The translations under genes were made by a program, and so were the position numbers. From Marasmius tenuissimus (lineage: Eukaryota; Basidiomycota; Agaricomycetes; Agaricales; Marasmiaceae), in contig JAQOTA010000046.1 of NCBI GenBank assembly GCA_029532415.1, forward strand, positions 1,488,001 to 1,552,000: a stretch of DNA of 64,000 bases. Direction: 5' to 3'. Positions 34,209 to 45,781 of the stretch are shown one piece after another. Under the pieces are notes generated by a model. That model was not told where the DNA came from. It did no database searches and worked only from the letters and a program-made list of their open reading frames with translations. The stretch's first letter is position 1. The number at the start of each line of letters is the position of its first letter.

Positions 34209-36298
34209 TTACTCATCATCCTCATCCGTGAACAAAGGGTCTGTTCCTTGGCTTGCGGCTTTCTTCTTCGGTCTCCTTGTTCGATTACTTCGTCGAAGCT
34301 GTCGACCGGGACCTGGTGAAACTGAATCATGCAGAGACGACTCAGGTGTCTGAGGTATCCGAAGTGTAACGCGCTTGGATTTCGAAGACTTCGACTTTTT
34401 TTTCGGGGCTGGAAAACCGTCCTCATCTTCCTTCTCGCTGTCCTCGCGCCCGTCGCGTAATCGCGCCTTCCTCTTCATGCCAACACCGACACTCCGACCT
34501 GCACTCACTGTGTTGCTGTCCCCACCCGCACCGGCCTTATCAAGCTGACCCGCAAGCTCAAGCAACTCCGCATTCTCGTTGTTCTTAAGCACCCCTTCGG
34601 GATCCTTGACCATGTCCGAGATGACGACAGCATGTACTTCCCAACATCGACACGTAGCCGGAGATCACGTTTGTAATCTTTATGGGATTTGAGTCGGAAG
34701 AGGAGTACCAGTCTGGGGAGAAGCAAATTCAAGCGTTCCTGGGACGAGATGGAGCAACAGATAGCGTGGACCAAGAGAACGATTCCAATAACTTCAACAG
34801 GGGCAATAGTTTTCGCATAAGAAAGAGAGCGGAGGGCATGGAAGGATCTGCTAGTGGTCCACAAGTCAGCAAAATTGGCGAGTCTGTATCGCGTCGTACC
34901 TTTCATTATCCGATATCTCCACAAGTTTGTCAAGAGCACGCTTGACAACCTTGATGAGCGATTCATCTACGGGGACTCCGGCCTCATGTTCATCCTCGCT
35001 AATGAGTTCGTCGACATTGTCATCCTCGTCTGTGTCTTCATCGGATTTCTCATCCTTCTTGCCTTTCCCTTTGCCCATCACTCCTTTCCCGCTGCTTCTA
35101 GGCTTCAGCAGCCGCTTCGGCCCCCCCTTCCTCTCTACGAGCCATTTGTTGATATCGTTGGTGACGAGCCACTTCGGAGTCGCGTCGGCATTCGTCCACT
35201 GCGAGATGAGACTTACCATAGCCCCAAAACAGGCTAAGTCCCAGCCTCGATTGAGGTTTAGTGGGATGTCCGAGTGTCCCAGTTTGTCCTCCGTAAAATA
35301 CTGGTTGACTAACGAGCGTGCAAAGTCTGCCCGTGGGGTGCAGATGGTCGCCATCTTCTCGGCGTTGGTGAGTGAAACTCCTTCTTGAACCCGCTTTCAT
35401 GCAATGAGGATTGGCATGCATTCAATCTCAATCAAGGAATAATGAACTCACCAGGAAAATCTCTCGTTCCTGCTGGGGTACCAAATCTTCGTATTCGATA
35501 CAGATGATATTTCGTCTAGAGAAGATGTCCCGATGCTCCTTCCTTAATAAACTCTTGTTCTTCTGGACTTCCTTATTATCCGTATACCACAGAGTGTCGC
35601 CAGTATCGCTGTTCGGGCGACACTTGTCAAGAAAGTAAGGGAACATAGAAAGGGCTGGGACGCACAAATCCTTGTCTGCGAAGCACCGAAATGCATAAAT
35701 CACTAACGGCCAACCAAGAAGCAAATCTCCGAATCACTCACAGGATATCCTCCCATCCATGAACCTAGAGACCGTGATTATTATTGTATGACACCATACG
35801 AGGTCCGAGGGTATACATACTGGCAGATGGCCGTGACCCTCTGCTTGCCATCAACACACTCTTTGTAAACTGTCCCGTCCTCTCTACGTTTAACGGCTGT
35901 AGAGAAATGTGTGTGAGAAGCATACAAGACCGAGTTTAAAAGAAATCTTACACAATAGGATTGGGGGGACATGAGAATTCATAAATAAGCTGTTGATAAG
36001 CTTGATTTGCTTTTGTTCAGTCCAGACGACCTCCACAAGAGGCAAAGCGGTCAGGCACTGTTACGCATATGAGGTTATCTTACTTCTTTGATACAGTGGT
36101 CCAAGGTCGATGGAACTGTCCTTGACCTCTTCTATACTTCAGTCAGTGGCGATCCCCAAGTTACAAGCTACTGGACTTACCATACAAAAAACGCGGAGTT
36201 AGGTTCAGGGTATTATACCGTTTCAAAGCCTTTAGCTGATATTGCGCGTCTTCGTTTATCGTCAATTTACGATTCTTTGACTGAGCGGTGGGAGGCAT
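34209..36298 (-). CDS. DUF262 (GmrSD N-domain-like) protein, possibly decaying
   Basis: From ATG 36298 (MPPTAQSKNRKLTIN) the exons show the DUF262 hallmarks: IDLGPLYQR, VVWTEQKQIKLINSLF, then ECVDGKQRVTAICQFMDG (the DGKQR core) and EREIFLRVQEGVSLTNAEK. A helical region follows (WDLACFGAMVSLISQW), then an acidic/basic disordered C-terminus (MKRKARLRDGREDSE; LRRSNRTRRPKKK). In bacteria this fold occurs in GmrSD restriction enzymes; fungal copies are uncharacterised. Two joins fail with canonical introns: 36031-36083 leaves the frame off by one, and near 34640 only a 32-base intron restores frame. The gene may be losing function, or my splicing may be wrong there. Confidence 0.72.
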
Positions 36299-37699
36299 GA
36301 TGGTGGGACAGAATCAAAGAAGTTGAAGAGTCACCGGTCCGGATTCAGGCGCGTGCGTCGTGGGCGCTTTTGAAACATGGTTTCCTTCTTACCTTCATTG
36401 CGTTTTTCCTCTCGTGCACCGAGCCAAGCTATCCTTGCGTGTGTTTCTAGACATTATGGTGGGCTCATTTTGGAGACCTTCCAGGAGTCCCTGGCTTCTA
36501 ATCCAGACTGAACAGCAAGACTGGAAGATGGACGTCGCCGCGACCTTGCCGAGACCAAACTTTCAGATCCTAGTCACTCAAGCGGTGCTACTCTGCCAGC
36601 CTGCACCATTTTAGTGGAAGCCTCTTCGACCACGACAAAATCCCAGTCGAAAACTCTTCGAATACTAGAAGCAGCAGATCGGACTCGCAGGTTTGAGGTG
36701 GTCGAGACACGTTAGAAGACTGCTTGCTCGTTCGAGCTCATAACTACGAGTAAAAGAGATGAACTTGAAGTGAGTTATCAAAATCAAGATCAATCCCACA
36801 ATCACTGAGTACAAGTGTTCCAAGCCTGAGTGATTTTTGACACTCTGTCATGCTCACCAGGAAGGTACAAAGACCAGACAACTCCAGAATGATGGACAGG
36901 GCGAATCGGATCGGAAAACACTCAATAATGGTGGCGACCCTTCGCCATCAACACGGAAATCACCCAGAGAAACGCACGTGTGCCGAAGCCTGCCTCTGCA
37001 ACAGCAAGAAATGGTGTATGACGTTAACAGGGCTTCGAAACTACTGTCCTATATTTTCTCTTCTTCGCGGCTCGTCGCCAGAGTTGGAGTCTTGGTAGTT
37101 GGGAAAGGTGGGAGCGTGCTGCGTTATTGATGCATGATGTCTTGAGCAGATACGGCATCGCCGATGGCATGGGGGGCGTTGGTGGTGTTCTGTATGGCCC
37201 GGGAGAAGGAAGAGTGATCCAGAGCCATTGTAGACTACCCGGGGAGAGATACCACACCGCTCCCTCATATCGATAGTGGATCATGAATCTTTGAACCCCA
37301 TGCCACATTCAAGTCGCGTCTTGGCACTTGCTGGTCGATTACCGGATGGCAGCTCTCACTAGATAGCACTGTGTGCTACGTGTCCATGGCAAGTATTTCG
37401 TTAACTTCACACGACATTCTGAGAGACTAAACATTACCTCCAATTTAATTAGAGTTCTTCAGTCAGGTGTGTTATCCGCGAAGGACCAATGGAATGCTCT
37501 CCAGCTTGTCTCAGGTTCTATTGAAGGCGCCTGTCGTGATCAACGGTCGGCGGGATGGCCACAGGCCTGTTTTATCCTGGTCCAAGCTCAAGGCTATGAA
37601 GAATGTGGCCTTCATCACGAGAATCACGAGACCGCGCCTTAAATCACGCAGAACGCGGCGACACCTCTTCCAGTTTGCTCTTTCTTCGACCCTCCAAAG
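36299..37699. other. intergenic, divergent promoters
   Basis: This lies between the DUF262 start and the zinc finger gene. Short frames (36837-37130, 37373-37642) have no domains. A 5' exon of the zinc finger gene may be hidden in the last 300 bases. Confidence 0.4.
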
Positions 37700-39243
37700 T
37701 CATGAACCAGAACGCAACCAGCTCTAAGGCTTCCCTTTTCGATTCTTCGCCCATCAATCAAGGCACTCGGTGCGCCTTGTGTCTTTCAGATGCTTCCGTG
37801 CTTCAGCTGTGCTCAATAATACTGTCAGGCCCGTACAACAACAAGATGTCTCAGGACAGGCGGCTTTTAATCATAGCGTACTCATCAGTTATCTTTCCGA
37901 CGAGTCCTCAGCATTCCCCGCCCCAGGAACTGGTCCGTGTTTTCCAGACGCGGACCGGCTGCCCGCCGACTACTTTGATGCCATTCTCTATCAAAGGTAT
38001 GACCGATTCTTGACTACTCGTCTCGTCTTGCTCATCCTAGTTCGTGCATTTCTTCCAGCTTCGGTTGCAGCCAAGACAACGGAGAAAGTGTCTTTCAGAA
38101 CGTGCAGTCCTGGTTTGAAAACAATCCAACATCCAGGCGAGTCATTCAACAATCTCCCATCTTCAGCATCCATTCTCAATCTCATCCAGCTTCGACGTCA
38201 GTGCTCTCAACGTTCAACTGGGCAACAGCATCCCCGATTGCGGAAGCGCCATCGTGGGTCAAGAGGCCCAAGTTGACGTCGACTACCCTCCTGATAGTAA
38301 CACCCACCTCTCTTCAATGTGAGCCACTCAATGTTCATTCCATCAGATAGCGTACTCAATAGTCCCCTTTCTTCAGCCACCATCTTATTGCCAACATCGG
38401 AACAGACCCTTTTGACTGTGTTTCTAACTTCTCAAAGTGAGTCTCACGTCGTCGTCGCTGGCAAACCTCTGATCGACTTTGCAGTGAAATATGCAGCGTC
38501 GCGACATCTCAACCAGAACCGATTGCCGATGCCTCACAACCTCACTTCGACGTCTCCAAAGGACAGGACCTTTTCGCTGGCGGTTCGTTGCCGTTGCCAT
38601 CCATGGACGGCCTCGAGGTGGCATCGACACCCCGGTTTGCCAATGATGCTTGCTTATCGACGACCAGACTCCCGGCACCTCTCTCCAGTCCCAGTTCGAG
38701 GACTGTTTCCACTGCCACCTCTTCAGCCGGTCGTCCCCATGTTACCTTACCCCGTCGCAAGCGGTAAGTCTCACATCGCATCTTACAACGAAAAAAAAAC
38801 CGAGCTTCGATCTTAGGTCATCCCTATCGGCGGTGTCGACGTTGAGAAAGAAAAATTGCAGGTTCACCAAGCTCCTCCTTGCAAATCCTCGACCGCCGAA
38901 CCCTACTTACAAATGTTGCTGCGACGCGACAGTCGCCGAGACGGAAGTTCGGGACCATCTTCGAAAGGCTCATGGAATTGTCGCGGGGGTTGGCCCTCTC
39001 AAGTGTCCGTGGCCAAAGTGTAAATCGGTATTCAAGGGGCAGGATCCTCTCGCCGACCTTAGAAAGCATTTCCTGTCGGCTCAACAACCCCTACACCTCG
39101 GGAAGTCGATAGCATGCCCCATGTGCGACGTGACGATGGCTCGTGTGGATCAATTAAGATCCCATTTCTATCGGATGCATCCTCGGACTCCCAGGTCAGC
39201 CAAGGCTGGAGAGGAAGACGAGACCTCCACCCTGGAAGGTTGA
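37700..39243 (+). CDS. C2H2-type zinc finger protein (5' end unresolved)
   Basis: Downstream of about 37790 the exons join in one frame. They encode a disordered N-terminal region (SVLISYLSDESSAF; LPADYFDAILYQ), an intermediate segment (IPDCGSAIVGQEA) and a Ser/Thr-rich basic linker ending LPRRKRSS. Three zinc-finger-like motifs follow: CCC..VRDHLRKAH, CPWPKC..LRKHF, and the clearest, CPMCDVTMARVDQLRSHFYRMH (C-x2-C-x12-H-x4-H). One intron (38137-38189) uses a GC donor. The ATG at 37700 is the obvious start but its frame does not join exon 2, so a different first exon may exist. Predicted nuclear DNA-binding protein. Confidence 0.7.
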
Positions 39244-39794
39244 TGGTGGCCGGAAGGAACAGGACACGCTTATTGACGACTTTATGATTTTCTTTGTCTC
39301 GCTGCTTGCTCTGGACTGGTTCATACCCCCCTGTACAATATACCATACACTCACTACTCAGATATCAATGGCGTAATTAGTCATAATGATTGGTTAACCT
39401 CGCTCGCCATGTCTTTTGATCCTGTTCTACATGTCCCTGTTTGTATCAATACTCACGGACTCAATGAAAGAACAATCTAGTAACTTAGCTGACTCTATTC
39501 CTCGAACACTGAGCCTGGAGAGCCTGGAGATCGCAAGTCGACCCAAATCGAAGTCGTACTGCAGAAGGAAAGCTTCACGGGCCGTCGGTCCGTCTCGACG
39601 CAAAAACTCGCTCGGCGCTGGTCTCACAATCACAAGCAGCCCTCCCACCCCCACCTTCATGCCGCTTGCGGCTGGGTCACAAAAATCTCTGAATTGAGGT
39701 GACGGAGGATACCACACTACAACGCTCATGTTCGTCTGGCCATTGATTATCGTTTCGGGAAATTCCCACCTCGGGTTAGTCACAAACTGCCATC
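39244..39794. other. intergenic
   Basis: The open frames on both strands (39416-39697, 39427-39783) look like chance overlaps. The end of this stretch is the promoter region of the dehydrogenase gene. No other element is seen. Confidence 0.5.
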
Positions 39795-40601
39795 ATGGCG
39801 CGAGTTATCCTCATCACAGGTTCTAACTCTGGAATCGGATACGATCTGGTCCAAGTATTGGCTTCGAAACCAGAGAAACATATCGTCTATCTTGCGGCAC
39901 GCAATGGATCGTCGGGAAAGGAAGCGCAGTGCGTAACTCCAGATACTGATCAACGCATCAGTTCATACCAATGAGACTCTAGGGCCAAATTACGATCGGA
40001 GCACAACCTCGACAACGTCAAATTTGTTCAGCTCGACGTCAATAATACTCAGTCGATAGAATCCGCCAAGGACATTATCGAGAAGGAGGAAGGGAGATTG
40101 GATGTTCTCGTTCACAATGCTGGGATCGGTTTGATGACGGAGAACCAGAACGCATCGACCGTAGACCTATCCGTTATCCGAAACACGATGGAGACCAATT
40201 TCTACGGTGTCATTCAAACAACACAGACTTTTCTTCCTCTCATCCAGGCTGCTGCTGCCCAGAATGGCCCAAAGCCCGTCATCCTCCTCATCTCGACTGA
40301 TATGGCGTCCAATGCTCATCAGGCCCGTCCTAATTCGATTCTCCATGTGACTGCCTACAACACATCGAAAGCCGCTGCAAACTCATACATCATCGCGTTG
40401 TCACACGAGCTCAGGAACGAGGGGATTTTGGTCAACAGCGTTACTCCTGGTTTCACTTCGACGAAGTTGAATGGGTTTGGAGAGGGCGGAGATACCACCA
40501 CGAGCTCGGCGGAGTTCCTGGCACCGTGGGCTCTGCTTGAAGGCGAATTGGAAGGAAAGACAGGTTTATTCTGGTCGAAAACGGGAGAGTTCCCTTGGTA
40601 A
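39795..40601 (+). CDS. short-chain dehydrogenase/reductase (SDR)
   Basis: This is a classical SDR that oxidises or reduces a carbonyl or alcohol with NAD(P). The start MARVILITGSNSGIGYD gives the Rossmann motif TGxxxGIG. One intron (donor gtgcgt, about 39929-39981) joins GKEAQ to AKLRSEH. Further motifs are LDV, NAGIG, the catalytic Ser in LLIST and the catalytic YNTSK (YxxxK), then VNSVTPGFTST. The length of about 250 residues is normal. The C-terminal end (LFWSKTGEFPW) resembles fungal members of unknown substrate. The lack of a signal peptide suggests a cytosolic protein. The cofactor preference is not certain from the sequence. Confidence 0.92.
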
Positions 40602-40962
40602 ATGTTAATGATGTACGATGACACCCTGGCAATTATACGCATGAATGATCAGCCGAAGCATTCTAAAACGGACTTCACCGAACGGTGACGTTGGCCCACT
40701 GATGCTGCTTCTCCATTTGTGATATCGTCTCGAGATATGCGGTTCGATGTCGATACACCTTACGCTGCTCTCGTTCCTCACAAGCACACCCTTTCAAGAT
40801 TCCAGACGGGGCGAGTACTCAAGTACTCGAGCGAAGAAGCTCAATGTCCTTATACCTTCGAAATACATTTCAGCACGTACCATGATGCGATCGAAGATTG
40901 GGTGACCACCTACAAAGATTACAGAAATACAGATGGGTATCAAGATGGGTTATAACACAAGG
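40602..40962. other. convergent 3' spacer
   Basis: Spacer between the SDR and the minus-strand membrane protein gene. A 78-codon plus frame (40719-40955) has no support as a gene. Confidence 0.5.
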
Positions 40963-42767
40963 CTAAGTCATCTGATAAGCCTCCTGGACGTTATCCGTCC
41001 AGTCTGACGATGCCTCCGACACGCTGGTCGTCCCTTCACTTGTCTTGAAGATCGTATCAGGCAGCGGAACAGCGAATTCATCGGCGCCCATTCTCCCCAG
41101 AAATGTGGTCGTTTGTCCCGGTGTAGTCGCGGCGTGGAAGGAACTAACATTCCTGCCTGATCGTGCGGCGCCCGAGCCGAAAGTGATAGATGCTCCAGTG
41201 CTTGCTTTTGAGTGAACCGGGACACTAGCGGCCTGGCGAAGGTTCAGCATGAGTCTGAAGCGGTGATTTTGTCAGTCGTGAAGCACTTGTGGTTGAATAG
41301 GAAACGGTACAGACCGAGCGACAAGGGTGGCCGTTATCCTATAGTTTGATTCTCGTATCAGCTTCAGCAGAGACGAGAGTAATTCAGCACTTACATTGAG
41401 GCGAATGGGGCATTGATAGCGCTGAGATCGGGCTAGTGGGCGGTGTGAATAAAGTGTCTCCGTCACCACACGTAAGATTTTACCGGAGCGAGCTACGGGG
41501 ATATCGGTTTAGTATGTGGATAAAGGCATGATAGTATCCGATTCGGACTCACACTAAGCAAAAATACATTCGCTAAATTGACCGCAAAGATAACGCTGAG
41601 GCAATGAAAATGGGCGTCGCTGAGTCCAGATCCTCACAGATTAGGGAAAGAACGCATACTCACGCGAAATAAAGTGTTCCGTCCCGAATGACCAGTGTTA
41701 TAAGAGGAATCAATGAGCCACTGAGGCGGTAGTATATGGCCCGACCTAGTGTCAGCGCGAAGATAGTGGCGTCGAACACGAGGGCCGCAATATAGATGCT
41801 GGACAACCCTTCAGTTGATAATTAGACACATGTTCTCAGAACCTTCAACAGGGTCGAACACATACTAATTCCGGTCCCGGGCTTTGGGCTGGGCACACAT
41901 CCTACGAAACCTGGCGGCAATAGTGCGGGAGCTCCAGCTGGTATAGCCCACTGCGGATGGAATACATGAGTTTGGATGAGTGAGCGCTCCGAGACAATTC
42001 AACGCTTACTCCCATGACAGCAAGTTGCCCGAGGTATATTGGGACCGTCAACCACAATACCCAGGATGCTGTAATAGCGTCGTCAGCTTCCATGAGGTTC
42101 AGAGAGATCGAAAAACAGCTGGAGCTCACCCTGAGAGTAGATGGCGTGTACCCTGAGGACTGAAATTCTCTGAGTGAATCCCCCCGAGACGAGGCAAATC
42201 TCAGCTTACTCATTATTACTGTGGGCAGATCATGCGATTAGCTGAGTCTCGGAGTTACTTCTGTGAAGCATCCTACCTCCAGTAGCGAGGCTGACGATGG
42301 GTCCGACAGCCACTGGTATCCAAATCCAGTCCTCGCATAGCGATCCCACCCATCTCGGGGAGTGTAACGCAGGGATGTTGATAATAGAAATGACTGGGGT
42401 GAAATACCGGAATACTAGGAAGAGGTAGAATGGGAAGCTCTTTTTTCTCCTCCACATATAGGTTAGTTCCTCCTGTCGATGTCCGAGTATTCAGGGTAGC
42501 AGTTCAGGGGAACCACGAGAATGACATACGTCAAAGGTCAAAATGTGGTCGTAGACGAGCATTGTAGTGGACGCCAAGACATAGTACTTGTTGGCATTCC
42601 TGCACATCCGCAAATCCCAGCAACCCGCGCCAGTAACACGACGAATGAAGAGAATGAGAAACAGACGATAGAAGAGCATTGGAGTGGGGTACTTACAGAT
42701 GAGCGAGGCCTGTAGCCAATTGCTGGAGAACATCAGGTGGGAAACCACCAGCAGACGAGTCTGCCAT
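40963..42767 (-). CDS. DUF6533 seven-helix membrane protein
   Basis: The start is MADSSAGGFPPDVLQQLAT (ATG at 42767). After a first intron comes the DUF6533 signature NANKYYVLASTTMLVYDHILTFD, followed by MWRRKKSFPFYLFLVFRYFTP. Further hydrophobic segments occur in later exons (WIPVAVGPIVSLAT; SWVLWLTVPIYLGQLAVMG; IYIAALVFDATIFALTLG; IFAVNLANVFLL), giving about seven helices. The C-terminal tail is soluble, with Ser/Thr and acidic residues (SVSEASSDWTDN). About eight introns interrupt the gene. The family is large in agaricomycetes and sometimes likened to receptors, but no ligand is known. The family call is strong; the exact exon borders in the middle are approximate. Confidence 0.8.
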
Positions 42768-43683
42768 CTCATGTAGGTTGTGGTCAAGGGTCAAGGGTGG
42801 TTGTGAGCTTTTACGTTGCCTGGAGCCGCCGCCACCATGACAAGTCAACGCGGAGATTGTCGCGCATGAGATGATCCCACGCACCCCATCGCGCACAGTT
42901 ACCCGCGTACAATTGAATTAAAATTAAACTTCCCGCCACATTTGATGCCAACAGCTCTCTAGTTCTTGTGCCTCCGTCCGCCTGATTGCATTTACCAGCA
43001 GGAATTCTATCGAAGAAGAGTCCCTCCAATGATGGGCATCGTAAGCAAGACCCGCTTCTTATCAATGTTGCCCGTCTCACCAGAGTCTTCCCACTAAATT
43101 GGAGAAAGGATGAGGAAGATCGTTGAACAACCTCGGCTATAACGGAACCTTGAGGCTTGAAAGCCTGTTCCGAATATATCGAGGAACGAGATCAGAAAAT
43201 CTTCCTGTCAAGCACACGGCACACTCAATGCATCTCGGGGCGGGATGGAATTTGCCCGTCCCTGTCCCTCTACAAAACACTTGCCTTCGAGCTCTCCGAA
43301 GGCAAGGGCTGCTTGGTCATATCTAGATGTGGTGATTCCCTGAATGTCTAAAGTTGAAGAGTCAGGTGCGCTCTCAGATGACCATCCATGATATAGTTCC
43401 TCACCGTGGACTTTGCCGAGCTCATTTCGGCAGAAACCAAACGCTGGCAGTTAGTTCGCGACCCAGTGCCTCGATCATAAACAAACCTAAGCTTCTCAAC
43501 CCGTTTAGTAAGACCTACAGTAAGGACTTACTCATCGTTATACGACACGGCAAGAGAGTATTACTCAGATGAGCGGGTTCCCAGTTGAGCATCAGTGATC
43601 GTTCCAACTTCTCAGTCTTCGCGGCCTCACACGCACGCCAGTCTTAAGATCATTCGATCTGCTCTTACCTCCTTACCACCATC
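42768..43683. other. intergenic between divergent genes
   Basis: A spacer of about 900 bases between the membrane protein and the oxidase. Open frames are short and no repeat or RNA gene is seen. It should contain the two divergent promoters. Confidence 0.5.
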
Positions 43684-45305
43684 ATGACAGCTGAACTCAG
43701 TAACCTTGACTTCGCTGGCACGATCATCACCCCCACTTCCCCAGAATACGATGCTGCAAACCAACGATACCCTCAAAACGCAATTCTCAAACCATCTTAC
43801 ATTCTCCAGCCCCGAGACGCACAGGATATTTCAAATGCTATTCGATGGGCTCGATCTCAGAATCCTCCACTCGAAATCGCCGTAAAGGGAGGAGGAGCCA
43901 GTCACTATCCCTCTGCCTCCACTGAAGGCGGTTTGGTGATAGATCTGTCACTGATGAAGAAAGTCGTCGTATCAGACGACAAACAATCTGTTTCAGTTGA
44001 AGGAGGTGCTGTGTGGGGCGATGTCTATGCTGAGACGGACAAATTTGGCGTCGTACCTGTTGGAGGAAACGTGCATTTCGTTGGCGTTGGAGGGTTTACA
44101 CTTGCGGGCGGGTACTCCCACTTGACGGGAACTCATGGATTAGCCATCGACAATATGGTCAAGGCTACAGTCATCTTGGCGAATGGGGACGTTGTGGAGA
44201 CGAGTGCGGATAGTGAGCCCGACCTCTTTTGGGCCATTCGAGGTAGGGCAATACAGCTACTTCCCCATGTGAAGTTGGAGGGCTAACCTTGAAAGTTCAG
44301 GCGGTGTCAATCAGTTCGGTATCGTCGGAAAATTTGTTTTCAAAGCTTACCCATTACCTGGGCCAATTACCGTCGGCGCCATCGTTTATCCTGGGACTGA
44401 GCTTCAAAACGTTTTAGCTGCAACACAGGTAAGTTGAATCTTCGGGTTTACCTTGATAATTATCAATACACTTTAAACACATGCACAGAAACACCTCGAA
44501 AACCTCAGTCCGAGCCACCGAGTTATCATAATCTTCGCTCGCGCCCCGCCCGATTTTTACGTGAGTCTGTCTAGTATTCCCTTCTTGAATTCATAGATGT
44601 TGAGACAGAGGACTTGGTAGCCTGGCATTCTCATTGTCCCTTACATTGAAAACGACAAAGTATCTCCCGATACTGTGCTCTCTCCCTTCCGAGAGCTTGC
44701 AAAACCCATCTTTGAAGGTCTCGGAACCGTGGATAACTTTACTGCCGTATCTCACGCCGTAGATCAATCTCTCGCGGGACTACCACCTCGCCTGCATTTG
44801 GCCGGAGCCCTCATCACAGACCTATGGGACGACGTCGTATCGAACGTGTTCGGAGAATGGGTCAAGTTCACGGATCAGGAGGAGTTTAAGGCGACGACGG
44901 TGATGTGGGAGCTCGCCCATAGGGACAAGATCACGGATATAAAGGCGGAGGACATGGCGTTCCCGGAGAGAAGTCCGCATTACTATGTGGTGGCTTTGTC
45001 CAGGTACGAGGCAACAATTGCAGCTGTAATGGAAATAGAAATCTTAGAATGCTAACGATTGCACCAGAAATACCGACCCAAAACAAGACAACGTCGCCAA
45101 AGAATGGGCTTCGAAGATCGCGACGTCCGTTCGCCAAGCCCAAGTCGAGAAGACCGGGAAAGCTCTTGCGACCCCGGCCAGCTTCGCTTTGAGCCCAGAG
45201 GCTGTAAGCGTTGAGGAGATGTTTGGGGACAACTTACCACGGTTGAGGGAGCTGAAGAAGAAGTATGACCCGGAGAGAGTTTGGAGTCGGGGGTGGGTCA
45301 TTTGA
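43684..45305 (+). CDS. FAD-linked oxidase (PCMH-type, BBE-like), no signal peptide
   Basis: This is a flavoenzyme of the vanillyl-alcohol oxidase/berberine-bridge group that oxidises small alcohols, sugars or alkaloid-like compounds with O2. It begins MTAELSNLDFAGTII. The FAD-binding PCMH domain is evident: QPRDAQDISNAIRWA, IAVKGGGASHYPSAS, GGLVIDLSLM, VEGGAVWGDVYAE and the GGxxxxGxGGFTLAGGYS segment. After the intron near 44245-44299 it continues GVNQFGIVGKFVFKA. Four or five introns are present. The last exon ends in WSRGWVI, near the usual terminal R-x-x of the family. The usual flavinylating GGHS histidine is replaced by GGGASHY, so FAD may be held non-covalently. The absence of a signal peptide suggests an intracellular enzyme. 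Confidence 0.88.
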
Positions 45306-45457
45306 ACGTGTTGGTCTTTTGAATGCAACTTGTACACTACATACTGCATATCAGGATATTCCGGATAGTCGTGTACAAATAGTACATATTCCTTCGTTAG
45401 GGAGTTTGAAAAGATTTCTAATTCTAGCATGCAAGTCGAAAAACTGATGACTTCGAA

Positions 45458-45537
45458 TGACCACCGCAGGGGTCGAACCTGCAATCTCCTGATAACGCCA
45501 TCGTAGTCAGACGCGATGCCATTTCGCCAGGCGGCCA
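45458..45537 (-). tRNA. tRNA-Arg (ACG) with 7-base intron
   Basis: On the minus strand the acceptor stem GGCCGCC pairs with GGTGGTC (two G-T pairs). The anticodon stem TCTGA/TCAGG has one G-T pair and encloses CTACGA, then the short intron TGGCGTT, then A; the anticodon is ACG. The T-arm reads GCAGG-TTCGACC-CCTGC. The intron position directly after base 37 is canonical. Confidence 0.93.
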
Positions 45538-45781
45538 TATCTCTCGTGATGCCCTCAGGTGTCTTGGGGTTGCTGTGCTTCTGGATAGCGAGCACCAGCC
45601 ATGATATACAATCATGAATTTCCTGAAATGCGGTGCGATATGTTACATACAAGGTTTCTCTACAGAATGTCAACAGCAAAAAAAGGTCACCCCTCATCAC
45701 TTGCGTCCTTGTCCAACCCGGCTTCCTCACTTCTGAACCACCGGTTTAACCTTCGGCCTTCAAACACGAGCCCAAAATCCG

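Noticed and set aside
37700..38013. Uninterrupted frame starting MNQNATSSKASLF as a separate protein
   Set aside because: It overlaps the zinc finger gene exons in another frame and has no domain; the zinc finger frame is better supported by splicing.
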